Positions 43,275-53,044 are shown, counted from the stretch's first letter. The stretch is 64,000 nt of DNA from a bacterium D16-50 (GCA_003612485.1 RAZA01000004.1:186001-250000); one strand, 5' to 3'. The notes: generated from the sequence alone by a model not told the origin. Numbers and translations: made by a program.

Positions 43275-45842
43275 ATGAGCAAAATGGAAAAGGAGAAGAA
43301 GGACGAATCTTTCATGATGAAGCTGTCCACTCTCGTGGTGGACAAAAGAAAGGGATTCTATCTTGTTTTTATCCTATTGATTTTGTATAGCGTTGTTTCT
43401 ATGAATCGTGTGAAGGTGAATAACGACCTGACTTCCTATCTTCCGGACACTACCGAGACCAGACAAGGGCTGGACCTGATGGATGAGCAGTTCGTCACAT
43501 ACGGCACGGCCAGAATCATGGTCTGTAATGTGACTTATGAGGAGGCGGAGGAGCTTTCCCGGCGCATGGAGGAGATGGAAGGGGTCAGTATGCTGGATTT
43601 CGACCATACGGAGGAGTACTACCATGACATGGAGGCGCTGTTTAAGCTCACATTTCAGGGGGAGGCCGGGGACGGGGCCTCGCTGGAGTATTTGGATCAA
43701 GTGCTGGAGTCGCTGTCGGGATATGATGTGTATTATTCGTCTGACATTGGGCAGGAGGAGAGGGACGCCTCAGATCTTGCAAATGATATGATCGTGATCC
43801 TATTGTTGGCAGGGGTGGTCATTGTGGCAGTGCTTCTGTTCACTTCCACCACCTATGCGGAGATCCCCGTTTTTCTTTTGACATTTATGGTGGCGGCGAT
43901 TCTGAACAAAGGTACAAACTACTGGTTCGGCACCATCAGTTTTGTGACGGATTCCATAGCGGTGGTGCTGCAGCTGGCTCTGGCGGTGGATTATGCCATT
44001 ATCCTCTGCCACCGTTTCATGGAGGAGCATGAGAATAAGGACGCCAGAGAGGCGGTGATCGTGGCTCTGAGCAAGGCTATTCCGGAGATTTCCTCCAGCT
44101 CCCTGACTACCGTATCCGGTATGGTGGCCATGATGTTCATGCAGTTTCGGATCGGCTATGACATGGGCATTGTGCTGGCAAAGGCTATTTTGATGAGCCT
44201 TGTGTCCGTGTTTTTCCTGATGCCGGGGCTGCTGCTCACCTTTGCCAACGCCATAGACCACTCCCATCATAGGAGCTTTGTGCCAAGCATCACGGCGGTG
44301 GGGAAGTTTTGTGTACATACCAGATACATATTGCCGCCCCTTTTGGTGACGGCGGTCATAGTGGGGGCGGTTCTCTCGGGCCGGGCGGATTATGTCTATG
44401 ATGTGAACACGCTGGAGTCTAAGTCCATGAGTGAGAATAAGTTTTCGGTGTCCATGGTGAATCAGGAATTCGGAACCGTGAATCAGCTGGCGGTGATTGT
44501 GCCCAGAGGGGATTATGAGAGGGAGGCCAAGGTACTGCAGGATCTGGAGCGGATGCCGGAGGTGAATTCTTGTATGGGTCTGGCCAATATCGAAGCCATG
44601 GACGGATATGTCCTTACGGGGATGCTTACCCCCAGAGAGTTTGCGGAGCTGATCGATCTGGACGTGGAGGTGGCGAAGCTGCTCTATTCTGCTTACGCTG
44701 TGGATCAGAGCAATTACGGGGCGATTCTGGGCGGCATCAGCGAGTATGAGGTGCCCCTGATCGATATGTTCCTTTTCATCTATGATCAGAAGGAAAAGGG
44801 AAATTTTACTTTGGAGCAGGATTTGGAGGAGACTCTGACGGATGCGTATTCCCAGATCAGCATAGCCAAGGATCAGCTTCTGGGGGAGCGCTGCAGCCGT
44901 TTTGTGCTGGAGCTGTCGGTTCCGCTGGAGGGGCAGGAGACCTACGAGGCTCTGGAGCGGATCCGCGGCACGGTGGCAAGATATTATGATGATGAAGATA
45001 TATATCTGGTGGGAAATTCTACCAGCAACAAGGATCTGAGTGAGTCCTTTGTCATGGACAACAATATCATCACCATATTGACGGCGCTGTTTGTCATGGT
45101 AATTCTGCTGTTCACCTTCCAGTCCGCAGGCTTGCCGGTGCTGCTGGTGGTGACGATTCAGGGGAGTATCTGGATGAATTTTTCCCTGCCGTACCTGACG
45201 GGGGAGACGGTGTACTTTCTGGGATATCTGGTGGTGTCAGCCATACAGATGGGAGCAACAATTGATTATGCAATTGTAATTACAAGCAGATATATGGATT
45301 TAAAGACCTATATGCCCATCAAGGAGGCTATTGTGCAGACGCTGAATCAGGCCTTTCCCACCATTGTCACCAGCGGCTCCATGTTGGTGGCAGCCGGCTT
45401 CATCATCAGCAATGTGTCCACCAACGCGGTGGTGGCGGCTATTGGACTGGCGCTGGGGCGGGGGACACTGACCTCTATCGCGCTGGTGCTGCTGGCTTTG
45501 CCACAGACCCTTTTAATAGGGGATATAATTATCGAAAAAACAGCCTTTACCTTAAAGAGAGAGACTGTCAGGCCGCTTCCTTCGGGCGGCAGGATCCGTA
45601 TGTCCGGGCATATCAAGGGCTATGTGAACGGCATTATAGAGGGGGAGTTCACCGGGGTCATAGACGGAGAGATGGGCGCGGTTGTGCGGGCTAAGGATAG
45701 GGTGGAGGAGCTGGATTGCTGTCTGCCTATACTGGAGCCGGCGGCAGACGCGCCGGGGAAATCGGGAGAGAAAGGGGCAGGTGCGCAGGAAGGGGAAAGA
45801 AGAAATCGGCGGCAGAAGAGGAAGGGGAGGGATAAGGCATGA
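43275..45842 (+). CDS. MMPL/RND-superfamily membrane transporter
   Basis: 855 residues, twelve predicted helices in two RND-like halves. TM1 (FYLVFILLILYSVVSM) is followed by a large extracellular loop with NNDLTSYLPDTTETRQGL. Then come five helices including LALAVDYAIILCHRF (the conserved Asp of the proton relay) and a second loop. The second bundle has QMGATIDYAIVITSRYM, the matching Asp. A cytoplasmic charged tail follows. Family members export lipids, polyketides or peptides. It is divergent from TetR and overlaps the GLUG gene by four bases, so the surface protein is likely its working partner or cargo. The substrate is unknown. Confidence 0.9.
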   Translation: MSKMEKEKKDESFMMKLSTLVVDKRKGFYLVFILLILYSVVSMNRVKVNNDLTSYLPDTTETRQGLDLMDEQFVTYGTARIMVCNVTYEEAEELSRRMEEMEGVSMLDFDHTEEYYHDMEALFKLTFQGEAGDGASLEYLDQVLESLSGYDVYYSSDIGQEERDASDLANDMIVILLLAGVVIVAVLLFTSTTYAEIPVFLLTFMVAAILNKGTNYWFGTISFVTDSIAVVLQLALAVDYAIILCHRFMEEHENKDAREAVIVALSKAIPEISSSSLTTVSGMVAMMFMQFRIGYDMGIVLAKAILMSLVSVFFLMPGLLLTFANAIDHSHHRSFVPSITAVGKFCVHTRYILPPLLVTAVIVGAVLSGRADYVYDVNTLESKSMSENKFSVSMVNQEFGTVNQLAVIVPRGDYEREAKVLQDLERMPEVNSCMGLANIEAMDGYVLTGMLTPREFAELIDLDVEVAKLLYSAYAVDQSNYGAILGGISEYEVPLIDMFLFIYDQKEKGNFTLEQDLEETLTDAYSQISIAKDQLLGERCSRFVLELSVPLEGQETYEALERIRGTVARYYDDEDIYLVGNSTSNKDLSESFVMDNNIITILTALFVMVILLFTFQSAGLPVLLVVTIQGSIWMNFSLPYLTGETVYFLGYLVVSAIQMGATIDYAIVITSRYMDLKTYMPIKEAIVQTLNQAFPTIVTSGSMLVAAGFIISNVSTNAVVAAIGLALGRGTLTSIALVLLALPQTLLIGDIIIEKTAFTLKRETVRPLPSGGRIRMSGHIKGYVNGIIEGEFTGVIDGEMGAVVRAKDRVEELDCCLPILEPAADAPGKSGEKGAGAQEGERRNRRQKRKGRDKA

Positions 45843-48800
45843 AAAAGCGGAAAATGAAATGGATGGCGGGGGTGTCTCTGGCTTTGTCCGGAATGCTGGC
45901 TCTGGGAGATGTGATCTTGGCGTCGGCGGAGTCCGTCACATATGGACAATATCTGTCGGGAGGGGAGTCGGCGCAGCCGCCAAAGGCGGAGTCTGAATAT
46001 ACCGTGATCGCCGTATCTACGGAGGAGGATTTGCGCAGGCTGGCGGAGGAATGCGGACTGGATACTTGGTCCAGAGACAAATATGTGAAGCTGGAAAACG
46101 ATATTGTGCTTTTGGACGGCGATCTGATGATTCCCAGCTTCGGGGGCATCTTCGACGGCGGCGGGCATAAGGTTTCCGGGCTGGAGATCACCGCTGCAGG
46201 TTCCTGCGTGGGGCTGTTCCGCTATGTACAGGCGCAGGGGGTTGTGAGGAATCTCACCGTATCAGGCAAAGTGGCCCCCGGAGGCAGCGCCAGTCAGGCG
46301 GGGCTTGTGGCGGGGGTCAACTATGGGAGGATTCAAAACTGCACCGTGTCCGGCACCGTAAGGGGAGCCGAAAAGGTGGGCGGTCTTGCAGGCGTGAACG
46401 AGGGCTCCGGGGAGATCCGGGGCTGCAGCTCCGCCGCCATGGTGAGCGGAGATCACTGCACGGGGGGAATCTGTGGCAGCAATCAGGGGACGCTGAATAA
46501 TTGTTCCAATTCAGGCAGCGTCAATACCTACAGCGTGGATGTGCCCTATGGAATAGAAGACATCACTATGGAGGGGCTGGAAGAGAGGGAGAGTCTTGGC
46601 AAGGTGGCCGTCCATACAGATACCGGCGGCATCGCGGGATATTCTGAGGGAAAAATCTATTATTGCTCCAATGAGGGGACCGTTGGCTATCAGCATGTGG
46701 GCTATAATACCGGAGGGATCGTGGGCAGGCTTCATCAGGGCTATCTCCAGAACTGTACCAACACCGGGCATGTTTTGGGCAGGAAGGACGTGGGAGGAAT
46801 TGCGGGGCAGATGGAGCCGTTTCTGGAGATACAGTACCTGAACGACAAGCTGGGGGAAATAGACCGTGAGGCGGATGTGTTCTTCGATCTGCTGGAGGCG
46901 GCGCAGGAGGATCTGGACGGCTACGGGGATCAGGCCCAGAATCTGGCCCGCAGCGTAGGCGCCCATGTGAGAAATGCCTCCGATGCCGCGGGGAATCTGA
47001 CGGGCACCGCCAATGATCTCTGGTATATCTATAATCAGGAGCTGACGGGAATCAGCAACGATCTGAGCAGACTGAATCAGGAATGGGCCAATCAGGCGGA
47101 GGCGGATGGCAGCAAAACCAATGGTGACAAAATTGACAGAAGCACCGCTGACAGAGATCTGACAGACTCTGACAAGAATGGCTCTGACAGCAGTGTCGTT
47201 GACGGGAATGTCATAAATATGGCAAATGTCATTGACTCGGATGGTTCGGATAGGCCTCATCTTTCTGTCAGCGGAGGAGATATGATTCTGCCTGACAATC
47301 CTTGGGACGGGGAGCTGAAGCCTGATTTTCAGGTGGATCTGGAGAGTTATCTGGCGGCATTGAGAAGGTTCGGGGAGGGGGTCAGCGGACATCTGGGCAA
47401 TATGACCGATGCAACCAGCGATAGGAGCGGCGGCATTCATGACAATCTGGAGATTCTGGATAGAGAGATGGAGGCGGCAGGTGAGGATCTGGGACGGCTG
47501 GCGGATGTGCTGGAGGAAGGAAGCCACCGCAATTCTGCCAATGTGGATGCCCTCATAGCGCAGGCCAAGACGCTGCGCCGCTGCATGAATGAGCTTCGCG
47601 ACGACTTGTTCCGGTATGAGGGGATAGCGGTGGAGGATGACTCCGACGAGGCGGCAGGGGGCGATCTGGAAAATCTGGGGGCGGAGGCCTACTATGACAC
47701 ATCTTCCTTCCAGCAGGGCAAGATCACTCTCAGCATCAATAAGGGCATCATAGAGGCAGATACCAATGTGGGCGGCATTGTAGGTCAGGTGGCCACGGAG
47801 GTGGACTTCGACCCGGAGGATGATATATCTGTCAGCGGAACGGAGAGCTTCAACATGGAACAGACCGTAAAGGCGGTGATCCGGGAGAGCCGCAATCTGG
47901 GAGATGTGACGGGCAAGAAGGACTATGTGGGGGGGATTGTGGGCAAGGCCGACCATGGGGCCGTTGTGTCCTGCGAATCCTACGGCACAGTGGAAAGCAC
48001 CGGGGGCAGTTATGTGGGCGGTATTGCGGGGGCATCGGGATACTGCGTCAGGAGCTGCTCTTCTATGGGGGCCTTGTCCGGTAAGGATTATGTAGGAGGA
48101 ATTGCAGGCAGCGGCTGCGATATTTTTTACAGCTATGCCTATCCCGAGCTGGAGTATTCGGGAGAATGCGCGGGGGCCATTGCAGGGACACTGGAGGAGG
48201 AAGGAGTGCTCTATGGGAACTATTATGTCAAAGGCAATGTGCCGGGGGTGGATTCCATAGGCTATCAGGACGGCGCCGCGCCCTTGGAATATGGGGAATT
48301 CTGCAGCTTAAAGGGCGTGCCGGGAGCGTTCTCGGAATTTACCGTAAGCTTTCAGGCAGACGGAAAGGAGCTTGCGGCCTTCCGCTGCGGATACGGGGAG
48401 GCTCTGGATATGGGACAGATCCCTGAAGTACCCGAAAAGGAGGGCTATTATGGGGTATGGCCGGAGTTTGACTATGGATTCATCACCGGGAACAAGGTGC
48501 TGGAGGCCCGATATGAGAAGTGGGTCACCTCTCTGGCCAGCCGGCAGAAGGATGAGTCGGGCAGGTCGCTGGTGCTGGTGCAGGGAAGGTTCCTGCCAAA
48601 GAACCGGCTTGAGCTGGTGCAGGAAGAGGCCGGATTCAGGCTTTCCGTGTCGCTTGGGGACGAGGGCGGGGAAAGACCGGATGAATACAATGACATAGTG
48701 ACGGTCAGGGCGCTTAGCGCCGAGGAGGGCGCCGTGGCGGAAGTCTGGAAGGACGGGACTTTTAAGAGGACGGCTTCCAAAACAGTGGGCAGCTATCTGG

Positions 48801-48961
48801 AGTTTTCCATGGAGGTTCCGGGGACTTTCCGGATAACCGTTCCCGAAGGTTCCGGCCGGGGCTGGGCGGCGCCGGCGTGCATGGCCGCAGGAGTCGTAGG
48901 CGCAGCAGCATTGGCGGCGGTGTTGGTGAGAAGGCGCAGGAAGCGGAAGGGTAAGAAGTAA
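45839..48961 (+). CDS. Very large surface protein with GLUG repeats and helical insert
   Basis: 1040 residues, translationally coupled to the MMPL gene (ATGA). A Sec signal ends near ILASAES. Residues ~60-330 form a right-handed repeat region with GLUG-like units (VGGLAGVNEGSGEIRGCSS, TGGICGSNQGTLNNC, TGGIVGRLHQGYLQNCTNTG). Residues ~330-600 are helical, interrupted by a Ser/Asp/Asn-rich linker. A second GLUG block (~645-800: VGGIVGQVATEV, VGGIVGKADHGAVVSC, VGGIAGASGYCV) follows, then beta-rich domains. A C-terminal helix (AACMAAGVVGAAALAAVLV type) and RRRRKRKGKK anchor it. GLUG proteins are often adhesins or IgA-type surface proteins. The helical insert between two GLUG blocks is unusual. 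Confidence 0.85.
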   Translation: MKKRKMKWMAGVSLALSGMLALGDVILASAESVTYGQYLSGGESAQPPKAESEYTVIAVSTEEDLRRLAEECGLDTWSRDKYVKLENDIVLLDGDLMIPSFGGIFDGGGHKVSGLEITAAGSCVGLFRYVQAQGVVRNLTVSGKVAPGGSASQAGLVAGVNYGRIQNCTVSGTVRGAEKVGGLAGVNEGSGEIRGCSSAAMVSGDHCTGGICGSNQGTLNNCSNSGSVNTYSVDVPYGIEDITMEGLEERESLGKVAVHTDTGGIAGYSEGKIYYCSNEGTVGYQHVGYNTGGIVGRLHQGYLQNCTNTGHVLGRKDVGGIAGQMEPFLEIQYLNDKLGEIDREADVFFDLLEAAQEDLDGYGDQAQNLARSVGAHVRNASDAAGNLTGTANDLWYIYNQELTGISNDLSRLNQEWANQAEADGSKTNGDKIDRSTADRDLTDSDKNGSDSSVVDGNVINMANVIDSDGSDRPHLSVSGGDMILPDNPWDGELKPDFQVDLESYLAALRRFGEGVSGHLGNMTDATSDRSGGIHDNLEILDREMEAAGEDLGRLADVLEEGSHRNSANVDALIAQAKTLRRCMNELRDDLFRYEGIAVEDDSDEAAGGDLENLGAEAYYDTSSFQQGKITLSINKGIIEADTNVGGIVGQVATEVDFDPEDDISVSGTESFNMEQTVKAVIRESRNLGDVTGKKDYVGGIVGKADHGAVVSCESYGTVESTGGSYVGGIAGASGYCVRSCSSMGALSGKDYVGGIAGSGCDIFYSYAYPELEYSGECAGAIAGTLEEEGVLYGNYYVKGNVPGVDSIGYQDGAAPLEYGEFCSLKGVPGAFSEFTVSFQADGKELAAFRCGYGEALDMGQIPEVPEKEGYYGVWPEFDYGFITGNKVLEARYEKWVTSLASRQKDESGRSLVLVQGRFLPKNRLELVQEEAGFRLSVSLGDEGGERPDEYNDIVTVRALSAEEGAVAEVWKDGTFKRTASKTVGSYLEFSMEVPGTFRITVPEGSGRGWAAPACMAAGVVGAAALAAVLVRRRRKRKGKK

Positions 48962-49029
48962 AGGCGCGGGTGGACAGCGCTTTATCAGCATCCTTCTTAT
49001 ATCCCGGAGCCGAAATGGTTTGATAATGA

Positions 49030-49278
49030 TTTCTGAGCAAGCTTTGTGATTATGGAATTGTACCCGATGGCCTTGTAAACGGAAAGACAAAAATCAATAC
49101 AGATATTATCGTTTCCTGCCCCCATAATCAGAATGTGACGGCGGCATTATACATTCTTGCGGTCAAAGCGAATCATAGGGACAGGTTCATGGATTTTTGC
49201 AGACTGAACTATAAGTTGTTTGAGGGCGATTGGGATACGATAGAGTACGGCGGTGTACAAGGTGAAGGGAATAGGTAG
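49030..49278 (+). pseudogene. Start-less gene fragment of unknown family
   Basis: 82 codons are open between TGA 49027-49029 and TAG 49276-49278. They read like real protein (GIVPDGLVNGKTKINTDIIV, ALYILAVKANHRDRFMDFCR, LFEGDWDTIEYGG) but contain no ATG, GTG or TTG near the beginning. I recognise no family. It looks like the 3' remnant of a gene broken at this site, inside the 467-bp gap 48962-49428. The rest of that gap holds only the terminator at 49374. Confidence 0.5.
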
Positions 49279-49373
49279 ATTTTTGTGGTAATATCCATGG
49301 TGAAATCACCGGGCTGATCAGTGAGAAGCCGGAATGTATCAGGTAATTTATAGGTAAGGATGTAAATATAACC

Positions 49374-49422
49374 ATGGCCCAAGGCCTCCTGCACGCTTTT
49401 CCTGCAGGAAGCCTTGGGCCAT
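49374..49422 (-). terminator. Strong terminator of the GH4 gene
   Basis: ATGGCCCAAGGC (49374-49385) pairs with GCCTTGGGCCAT (49411-49422), with an inner TCCTGCA/TGCAGGA stem. On the minus strand it is followed by a U-rich GGTTATATTT tail. It starts 7 bp past the GH4 stop. Confidence 0.8.
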
Positions 49423-49428
49423 ATAAAG

Positions 49429-50751
49429 TTAATGATAGTCTTTCATATACTCTCCGTGAGCCTGAATCATTTCGTCGCACATGGCCACGATCTCATCCAT
49501 GGTGAGCTCGGCAGCGGTATGGGGATCCAAGAAAGCAGCCTGATAGATGGCTTCCTTTCTTTTGGTCACGGCGGCTTCTATGGTCATGAGCTGGGCATTG
49601 ATGTTGGTCATGTTCAGGGCGGCCAGCTGCACGGGAAGACGGCCGATCCTGCAGGGATGCACGCCCATGTTGTCTACCAGACAAGGAACCTCCACGCAGG
49701 CGTCCTCAGGCAGATTGGAGATCAGCCCCTGATTGAGAACATTGCCGCCGATCTTGTAGGGAATCCCCGTCACTATGGATTCCATAATGTAGGAGGCATA
49801 TTCTCTGGAACGCTCATGGGTAATTTGGCCGTTGTCGAGGATGTTGTTTTTCTCCTTTTCCCAGCCGTCGATCTGGCTGATGCAGCGGCGGGGGTATTCG
49901 TCCAGAGGAATATTGAACTTTTCGATGAGCTCAGGCCGTCCGGACTTGATGAACCAAGGGTTGTACTCTGCGTTGTGCTCGCTTGATTCCGTGCAGTAAT
50001 ATCCCAGATGACGGATGTATTCATAGCGGACCATGTCGTGATGCTTTTCCCCGAGGTTCTTTTCGGCGGCTCGCTTTTTGATCTCCGGATAGAGGTCGTT
50101 GCCGTCCTTGTCATACAGCTCCAGCAGCCAGGCCATGTGGTTGATACCCGCAATGGTCTCCCTGCGGCCTTCTAACAGATCCTCCATGCCCAGATTCTTT
50201 AAGAGGCCTTCAGAGCAGACTTGTACACTATGGCAGAGTCCTACGGTCTTGACCTTAGTGTAGCGCTGCATGTAGCCGGAGAGCATGGCCATGGGATTGG
50301 TGTAGTTCAAGAACCAGGCATTGGGACAAACCGCCTCCATGTCCTCTGCAAAGTCCCGCAGTACGGGGATGGTTCGCAGGGCGCGCATGATGCCGCCGAT
50401 GCCCATGGTGTCACCGATGGTCTGGCGCAGGCCGTATTTCTTCGGCACCTCAAAGTCGATGATGGTACAAGGATCATACAATCCCACCTGAATGGCATTG
50501 ACCACGAAGTCGGCTCCACGCAGGGCCTCTCTGCGGTTCTCCACGCCCAGATAGGTCTTGATGATAGCACGCCCTTCATTGGTATTTTTGTTGATTGCAC
50601 TGAGGATGATCTCGGACTCCTCAAGGCGCTTGGGATCGATGTCATACAGAGCGATCTCGCTGTCTCGCAGCACGGGAGTACACATACAGTCCCCCAGCAC
50701 GTTTCTGGCAAATACAGTGCTGCCAGCCCCCATAAATGTGATTTTTGGCAT
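49429..50751 (-). CDS. Family 4 glycoside hydrolase (alpha-galactosidase/alpha-glucosidase/glucuronidase type)
   Basis: 440 residues. ATG 50751 has GGAGAG upstream and begins the NAD-binding fold (MPKITFMGAGSTVFARNVLGD). GH4 enzymes use NAD+ and a metal. The metal/catalytic motifs are YTNPMAMLSGY, VGLCHSVQ (Cys) and AGINHMAWLLEL (His). Acidic residues in ALYDIDPKRLEES bind the sugar side. Within GH4, the sequence (CHSVQ, GINHMAW) matches the MelA-like branch, but the substrate cannot be fixed. It probably hydrolyses an imported disaccharide in the cytosol. The WYL regulator upstream on the same strand ends 169 bp before it. Confidence 0.9.
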   Translation of the reverse strand: MPKITFMGAGSTVFARNVLGDCMCTPVLRDSEIALYDIDPKRLEESEIILSAINKNTNEGRAIIKTYLGVENRREALRGADFVVNAIQVGLYDPCTIIDFEVPKKYGLRQTIGDTMGIGGIMRALRTIPVLRDFAEDMEAVCPNAWFLNYTNPMAMLSGYMQRYTKVKTVGLCHSVQVCSEGLLKNLGMEDLLEGRRETIAGINHMAWLLELYDKDGNDLYPEIKKRAAEKNLGEKHHDMVRYEYIRHLGYYCTESSEHNAEYNPWFIKSGRPELIEKFNIPLDEYPRRCISQIDGWEKEKNNILDNGQITHERSREYASYIMESIVTGIPYKIGGNVLNQGLISNLPEDACVEVPCLVDNMGVHPCRIGRLPVQLAALNMTNINAQLMTIEAAVTKRKEAIYQAAFLDPHTAAELTMDEIVAMCDEMIQAHGEYMKDYH

Positions 50752-50919
50752 AGTCTCTCCTTCCGGCCGTCTCCGCGGCCCCCGTCCTTCCCGGAGGATG
50801 TTTTCATATGCTTTCATTGTAAGGGTTTCCGGAAAAGTTTGATAGGGATTTTGTTTCAGAAAATAGCATAAATGTTGTAAGGTAAACGGGCTGCACCATG
50901 CAGCAAGGGTATCGTTTTA

Positions 50920-51846
50920 TCAAATGTCACTTTGGTCTGCACTTGCTTTATATTTCTCATATATTTTCTTTGCCTGTTCTGCCACAATATCCCTGAGATG
51001 GGCAGGCGCTATGATATCAACCTGAGTTCCGAAGGATAACAAGTATCCTATGAGCCATTCGTCCTCCGGCATTTCAACAGATACGATTAAATCGCCGTTC
51101 TCCTTTTGGGATACTTGTGTGTTATCGAATTCATCATAAATACGATAGGACATATTTTTAGGAAAACGGAGCACTATCGTATTGTAGGCTTGGGCCGGTG
51201 CCTGATTTGAGTCCGGATATGGTTCCGGAAATGAGCTTTTGCTAAAACCCTCCGTGAGAACTTCTAAATCTAGGATGCGGGTGAGCTTAAAAATACGATA
51301 ATCCTGCTTTTCCATACAATACGCTTTTAAATACCATGACATGGATTTATAGGACATTTTTAACGGTTGGATGATTCTTTCGCGGATTGTCCCGTAGGAA
51401 TTTGCATAGGTGATTTTTACGCATTTTTGATCAATCACCGCTGATTTTAGCAGTTCAAATTTCTCATTGTCGGTTCCGCTGTTTCCCCATCTGGAAAAAT
51501 CCACTTCAAGCCAATTCTCCGAATTGATGTTGAAAACTGCAGAAAGCTTTTGCAATGTTTGACGGCTTGATGTTTTTGTTGAATTTATGCTTTGCAGGGC
51601 TGTTAGAATTTCCTGCTTTTCTTCCTCCGACAGCACTGCTTTATCTAAAACAAAATCATTCATCAAATGAATGCCGCCGTTTCGCCCTGCTTCCGCGTAA
51701 ACGGGTATGCCTGCGCTGCTTAGCGCATCGATATCTCTGTAGATCGTCCTTGGGGACACTTCAAATTTCTCTGCCAGCTCAGGAGCGGTAGCTTGTCCCT
51801 TGTCCAGCAAATGATATAAAATTTTAAAGAGCCTGCTTTCCTGCAT
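50920..51846 (-). CDS. HTH/WYL-domain transcriptional regulator (YafY type)
   Basis: 308 residues from ATG 51846, with AAAGGAGG nine bases upstream; the frame is open to 51891. N-terminal HTH_11: RLFKILYHLLDKGQATAPELAEKFEVSPRTIYRDIDALSSAG. The WYL domain starts around residue 140 with SYKSMSWYLKAYCMEKQDYRIFKLTRI, the WYL Trp-Tyr-Leu visible. The C-terminal WCX portion follows. WYL domains bind small ligands or nucleic acid. AT-richer than its GH4 neighbour. Its operator may be the perfect dyad at 51886-51900. Confidence 0.88.
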   Translation of the reverse strand: MQESRLFKILYHLLDKGQATAPELAEKFEVSPRTIYRDIDALSSAGIPVYAEAGRNGGIHLMNDFVLDKAVLSEEEKQEILTALQSINSTKTSSRQTLQKLSAVFNINSENWLEVDFSRWGNSGTDNEKFELLKSAVIDQKCVKITYANSYGTIRERIIQPLKMSYKSMSWYLKAYCMEKQDYRIFKLTRILDLEVLTEGFSKSSFPEPYPDSNQAPAQAYNTIVLRFPKNMSYRIYDEFDNTQVSQKENGDLIVSVEMPEDEWLIGYLLSFGTQVDIIAPAHLRDIVAEQAKKIYEKYKASADQSDI

Positions 51847-52164
51847 CGGCGGCGCCTCCTTTGGCAGTGGAATATCAATAAAACCTGACATATTATGTCA
51901 AATTTTATTATAATCCTTTTGCAGGCTTCCATCAACAGCGCAAATGGGATTTTTTGTCTTTGGTTATGGGACGGGAAAGGGGCAATATATTTTGCAAAGC
52001 GTGAAAAGCCCTTGAACGGATGGCCCAAAGGGAATATACTGATGGTGATTCTTGCGGAAGCGGAAAGAAGCATAAGAAGCAAAAGCAGAGACGGCAAAAA
52101 GACAGAAGCGAGAAGCACCAAGAAGCAGAGGCGAAAAATATCTGAAATGGAAATAAGAAAGAAC
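51847..52164. promoter_or_regulatory. 318-bp divergent intergenic region with perfect dyad
   Basis: TGACATATTATGTCA (51886-51900) is a perfect 15-bp dyad. Its right end overlaps a minus-strand -35 (TTGACA, 51896-51901) facing the WYL gene, which suggests autoregulation. A plus-strand reading frame crosses this region up to the AraC gene without a ribosome site until about 52165, so I treat it as non-coding. Nothing else is recognised. Confidence 0.5.
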
Positions 52165-53004
52165 ATGGCTAAAGTGAAAGAATACCATCAGGAGACGGGA
52201 TCCGGCGGCGGGCTGGCCTTTTATTTCTGCGGCTGGCAGAAATGCGCGCCGGGGCATGCCTTCGGGCCGGCGGTCAGGCCTCATCACTTGTTTCATCTGG
52301 TCCTGTCGGGCCGGGGATTTTACGAGAGGGCTGGGAAGCGGCAGGAGATAGGGCCGGGGCAGGGGTTTTTGATCCTGCCGGGGGAATCCACCTATTATGG
52401 AGCGGACTGCGCGGATCCTTGGGAGTACTGCTGGATCGGATTCGGAGGGGCGGAGGCGGAAGCGATTCTGAGGGAGTGCGGATTTGGGGAGGACAATCTG
52501 ATTTATGAGGACCGCAGCGGGGGGCTTCTGGGGCGGGAGATGATGGGGTTAGTTGACTCTTTCGGCCGCATGGACGTGAATGGCTATATGCTGCTGGGCA
52601 GGCTCTATCTATGCCTTTCCCATATGGTGTCCAAGCAGCCTCCCAAGGGGGTGGCGGCGCAGGAATATGTGGGCAGGGCATTGGATTTCATTCATAATAA
52701 TTTCGGTTATGATATGGGAGTGGCTGAAATTGCCCGCACTGTTGGAATCCACAGAACCTATCTATACCGCATTTTTATGGAGCAGCTGGGACAGTCCCCC
52801 AAGGAGTATCTCACGGAGGTCAGGCTGGAAAAGGCGGCGGAGATGCTTGGGGGAACCGGTCTGTCTGTCACGGAGATCGCTCTGTCCTGCGGATTCAGGG
52901 AGGTCTCCCTTTTTGACAGGCATTTCAGGGGCCGCTATGGCTGCGCCCCTCTGAAATACCGCAGGATGGCTGCCGGATGTCCTGCGCGGCCTTTGGACTG
53001 CTGA
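52165..53004 (+). CDS. AraC-family transcriptional regulator
   Basis: About 280 residues. ATG 52165 is a guess (weak AAGAAAG upstream); the open frame extends to 51895. N-terminal cupin-like sensing domain (PHHLFHLVLSGRGFYERAGKRQEIGPGQGFLILPGESTYYGAD). The C-terminal double HTH is complete: GVAEIARTVGIHRTYLYRIFMEQLGQSPKEYL and LSVTEIALSCGFREVSLFDRHFRGRYGCAPLKYR. AraC proteins of this type control sugar-utilisation genes, so the GH4 gene on the other side of the WYL gene is a candidate target. Convergent with the hemerythrin gene. Confidence 0.88.
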   Translation: MAKVKEYHQETGSGGGLAFYFCGWQKCAPGHAFGPAVRPHHLFHLVLSGRGFYERAGKRQEIGPGQGFLILPGESTYYGADCADPWEYCWIGFGGAEAEAILRECGFGEDNLIYEDRSGGLLGREMMGLVDSFGRMDVNGYMLLGRLYLCLSHMVSKQPPKGVAAQEYVGRALDFIHNNFGYDMGVAEIARTVGIHRTYLYRIFMEQLGQSPKEYLTEVRLEKAAEMLGGTGLSVTEIALSCGFREVSLFDRHFRGRYGCAPLKYRRMAAGCPARPLDC

Positions 53005-53044
53005 CCAGAGAACCCTGCCGCCACACAGATTGCTGGATTGTAGA

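Noticed and set aside
46511..47956. Long minus-strand open frame (481 codons) opposite the GLUG gene
   Set aside because: Composition artefact, with repeats mirrored from the GLUG units and no start signal.
51895..52164. N-terminal extension of the AraC regulator
   Set aside because: No ribosome site, no homology to AraC sensing domains, and it crosses the WYL promoter dyad.
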